Source: Virgibacillus necropolis
GTDB lineage: Bacteria > Bacillota > Bacilli > Bacillales > Amphibacillaceae
Assembly: GCF_002224365.1 (NCBI RefSeq)
Contig: NZ_CP022437.1
Coordinates: 3,906,001-3,970,000, forward strand
Reading direction: 5' to 3'
Length of the DNA stretch: 64,000 bases
How positions within the stretch are numbered: position 1 is the first letter of the stretch; each line of letters opens with the position of its first letter. A program made the position numbers and the translations under genes. The notes beneath the pieces are model-generated. The model saw nothing but the letters and a program-made list of their open reading frames with translations. It was not told the origin of the DNA and did no database searches. Below are positions 61,574-64,000 of the stretch, one piece after another.

Positions 61574-63154
61574 TTATTTAGCAATGGTTTCTTCAACCTC
61601 AGAAATCTTTTCAGGTTTCTTTAATGTGAAAAATAAAACAACTAGACCAATTAACACTACCGCAAGTCCAACCCAGACGTTACCGACAATTCCTAGCACC
61701 AAATATCCAAGTCCTGCAAGCCCTGCCGCTAGAAGCGCATACGGTATTTGTGTTGTAACATGGTCCATATGATCACAATTTGAGCCTGTTGAAGATAAAA
61801 TTGTCGTATCAGAAATTGGTGAACAATGGTCACCAAATACAGCGCCAGCTAAAACTGCTGCAAGCATTGGTAGAAGTAAGGTTATATCTGTAGATGCTGC
61901 AATTTCACCTGCAATCGGAAGTAATATCCCAAATGACCCCCATGAAGTTCCTGTAGCAAAAGCTATAAATCCAGCCATTATAAATACGATAAATGGTAAT
62001 AACATGATACTTAAGTTTGAAGATTCCACAACCCCAGCCAAATATGTTCCAGTTCCAAGTTCGCCAATTAATGTAACAATTGCCCACGCGAAAATTAGAA
62101 TGGAGAAACCAGGTATCATTGACTTAGTGCCTTCCCATACACCCAATCCAAAATGCTTGCCCGTTAATTTTCCACTTCTCAAATGACGGATAAACAAGAT
62201 AAAAGTCAAAAATAGCCCCGTTAAACCACCATATAAAAGAGACTTTGGTACATCTGCGCTTCCAAATATGTTAATTAATGTTGCTTCGCCTTCAACTGCC
62301 TTAAGCCCTGTCCAATAGATAAACCCAAGTGTTGCGACAAATAGTACTATAATTGGAGCAACTAAATCACTAATTCGTCCTATTTTACTGGTTGGTAAAT
62401 TTGATGACGTATCGATTTTCTCTTTACTTTCTGAACTCATAACCTGTCCGGTTTTAATTGCTAAGTCTTCGTGCTTTTTCATTGGTCCAAAATCTGATTG
62501 TTTAATGGCAATTACAAAAACCACACCTAAAGCAGCCCAAACATAAAAATTCATCGGAATGATTTGAATAAACGCACCAAATGCACTGTATTCCGTAATA
62601 TTATTTGTTGCAAACACAGTACCAATTATTCCAATGATATAAGCGCCCCAACTAGATACAGGTGCAATCACACAAACAGGTGCGGAAGTAGAGTCAACAA
62701 TATACGATAATTTTGCTCGAGATACGGAATGTTTATCTGTGACTGGTCTAGCTACTTGCCCGACTGTTAAGCTATTAAAGTAATCATCGACAAACACAAT
62801 AACCCCTAACAGCGCTGTCATAACTTGAGCACCAGCACGCGATTTCACGTGGGTAATCATCCATTCACCGAAAGCCCTTGTTCCTCCCATCATACTTACG
62901 AAAGCTGTCAGAATACCTAGTATTAAAACAAATAATAGAATGAAAACATTCCATTGATTCAATGCACCTTCAGCAACAAAAACTCCTTTAAATGCTTCCC
63001 AGATTAAGCCCAGTGATCCGATTACATCAAAACTTTCAATGAAGAGCGCTGCAGCAATAATCCCCACACCAAGTGATAACAATACCCGCTTTGTCAATAA
63101 CACCATAATTATTGCTACTAACGGTGGTACTAACGACCAAATTGTATTCTCCAT
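61574..63154 (-). CDS. NhaC-family transporter
   Basis: Na+/H+ antiporter-family membrane protein of 526 residues with about 12-13 helices. Family blocks: VFVDDYFNSLTVGQVARPVTDK (about 125-146; the DDY residues), IAPVSSWGAYIIG (about 168-180), FATGTSWGSFGI (about 400) and GDHCSPISDTTILSSTGSNCDH (about 447-468). Such proteins with long loops often carry amino acids rather than only Na+. It lies upstream of the aminotransferase gene (119 bases), so it could be the lysine (or tryptophan/kynurenine) importer. The start is at MENTIWSL, behind GGAGG; five more codons upstream are open. Confidence 0.85.
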   Translation of the reverse strand: MENTIWSLVPPLVAIIMVLLTKRVLLSLGVGIIAAALFIESFDVIGSLGLIWEAFKGVFVAEGALNQWNVFILLFVLILGILTAFVSMMGGTRAFGEWMITHVKSRAGAQVMTALLGVIVFVDDYFNSLTVGQVARPVTDKHSVSRAKLSYIVDSTSAPVCVIAPVSSWGAYIIGIIGTVFATNNITEYSAFGAFIQIIPMNFYVWAALGVVFVIAIKQSDFGPMKKHEDLAIKTGQVMSSESKEKIDTSSNLPTSKIGRISDLVAPIIVLFVATLGFIYWTGLKAVEGEATLINIFGSADVPKSLLYGGLTGLFLTFILFIRHLRSGKLTGKHFGLGVWEGTKSMIPGFSILIFAWAIVTLIGELGTGTYLAGVVESSNLSIMLLPFIVFIMAGFIAFATGTSWGSFGILLPIAGEIAASTDITLLLPMLAAVLAGAVFGDHCSPISDTTILSSTGSNCDHMDHVTTQIPYALLAAGLAGLGYLVLGIVGNVWVGLAVVLIGLVVLFFTLKKPEKISEVEETIAK

Positions 63155-63308
63155 GGTAGTCCTCCTCAAGTTCTATTTTTTAAATGTGAACCAGAATCTT
63201 CAACTTTACTTCCAACTACCCCCCTCCCAAAATTAGACTATTCCTAGTATTCTATACATATTTGGGAAATTCCTCTTTTATACTTGAAAAACTTTTTGGC
63301 TGTTATGG

Positions 63309-63337
63309 TCCCTTTTGACACTTCATCTGTGAAAATA
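63309..63337 (+). promoter_or_regulatory. candidate kynU promoter
   Basis: TTGACA, a 17-base spacer and TACACT (four of six) about 40 bases before the kynU start. The divergent NhaC promoter must lie in the same 220 bases. Confidence 0.4.
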
Positions 63338-63374
63338 TACACTTTAAGTAACTATCGAAATGAGGTGCTTTGAT

Positions 63375-64000
63375 TTGAATACAGAAAAAACATATGCACA
63401 ATTTTTGGATGAACAAGATGATTTAAAGTCATTTAGAGATGAATTCTACATTCCAGGTGAAACCATTTATTTTGATGGAAACTCATTAGGTTTACTATCA
63501 AAACAAGCAGAAGAGTCACTAGAAATACTGTTAAATTCTTGGAAAAGGCATGCTATTGATGGTTGGACTGAAGGTGTAGAGCCGTGGTTCTACCTTTCTG
63601 AAAAGCTTGGTAAAATGACCGCACCGTTAGTTGGTGCCAACACGGAAGAGGTTATCGTAACAGGATCAACCACAACCAATCTTCATCAGCTTGTTTCAAC
63701 CTTTTATAAGCCGCATGGCAAGAAAACAAAGATCTTGGCGGATGAATTAAATTTTCCATCCGATATTTATGCATTAAAAAGTCAACTTAAAATTAAAGGA
63801 TACGACCCGAGTGAACATCTTGTCCAAGTGCAAAGTCAAGATGGAAATACACTTAAGACTGATGATATCATCAAAGCAATGACGGACGATGTGGCTTTAA
63901 TCATGCTTCCTGGCGTTCTTTATCGAAGCGGGCAAATCTTGGACATGCAAACACTGACTAAAGAGGCACACAGGCGTGGAATTGTGATTGGATTTGATTT
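63375..64000 (+). CDS. kynU: kynureninase (5' part; runs past window end)
   Basis: PLP enzyme splitting kynurenine to anthranilate and alanine in tryptophan breakdown. The frame starts with TTG at 63375 behind GAGGTG and is open to the window end (208 codons). Visible are [60 protein letters not shown], and [17 protein letters not shown], all kynureninase blocks. The PLP lysine lies past the window. A kynA/kynB pair would be expected downstream. Confidence 0.93.
   Translation, partial: MNTEKTYAQFLDEQDDLKSFRDEFYIPGETIYFDGNSLGLLSKQAEESLEILLNSWKRHAIDGWTEGVEPWFYLSEKLGKMTAPLVGANTEEVIVTGSTTTNLHQLVSTFYKPHGKKTKILADELNFPSDIYALKSQLKIKGYDPSEHLVQVQSQDGNTLKTDDIIKAMTDDVALIMLPGVLYRSGQILDMQTLTKEAHRRGIVIGFD

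Noticed and set aside
48599-63337. Shared 13-mer CACTTCATCTGTG upstream of mreBH (about 48600) and kynU (about 63315) as a common operator
   Set aside because: Dozens of chance 13-base matches are expected between all positions of a 64-kb window; no dyad symmetry and no functional link between the genes.

Overview
The window reads as a chromosomal segment of a low-GC, endospore-forming Bacillaceae, most likely of the Oceanobacillus/Virgibacillus type. Reasons: a gamma-type SASP gene, the spore-cortex deacetylase PdaA, CtsR-type control of clpE, GGAGG ribosome sites, frequent TTG starts, and many gene neighbourhoods shared (from memory) with the Bacillus subtilis ygaC-gsaB, yfhE-yfhP, ykoGHI and pdaA-yfkD-yflA regions. 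No prophage, plasmid, CRISPR or rRNA was seen.

Layout. 1-12.4 kb: D-2-hydroxyacid dehydrogenase (cut by the window edge), M29 aminopeptidase, Bcp peroxiredoxin, K+ channel, a complete Bce-type antimicrobial-peptide module (regulator, kinase, ATPase, permease), HemL, an ABC exporter, NtdP and SspE. 12.5-19 kb: MutY, YfhP, YfhH, an SDR, RecX, a YfhF-type epimerase, then a GNAT acetyltransferase behind an elaborate structured leader RNA, a YfhE-like small ORF and a DnaA-box cluster. 19-35 kb: YtrA-type GntR/ABC operon, secreted ComEC-like hydrolase, ClpE, MbcS, YkoGHI-like sensor system, DASS transporter with glycerate kinase, PdaA, a YuiF-type transporter and YfkD. 35-50 kb: OsmC, MFS, an amino-acid ABC pair without ATPase, a ZosA-like P-type ATPase, YihY, AGCS symporter, HMCES/YedK, glutaminase, PlsC, a CAP-domain exoprotein and MreBH.

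50-61.5 kb is the most coherent catabolic block. The right-hand, minus-strand genes encode an aminotransferase, a ThDP enzyme, an aldehyde dehydrogenase and a lysine-6-dehydrogenase-like protein. The left-hand, plus-strand operon encodes a class III CoA-transferase, a glutaryl-CoA-dehydrogenase-like enzyme and a semialdehyde dehydrogenase. An IclR regulator and a DUF3870 protein lie between. Read together they suggest lysine -> aminoadipate semialdehyde -> aminoadipate -> oxoadipate -> glutarate semialdehyde -> glutarate -> glutaryl-CoA -> crotonyl-CoA. The step assignments are inference. The window ends inside kynU.

Intergenic DNA is rich in repeats: a 0.53-kb inverted-repeat element inserted in a smaller repeat, a 218-bp MITE, two bcr-like hairpin repeat types often side by side, a GGCGAAAGCC hairpin family, and four unrelated arrays that share a 20-21 bp degenerate unit. 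The leader RNA at 17.84-18.00 kb, the DnaA-box cluster and the lysine/glutarate block are the best leads.
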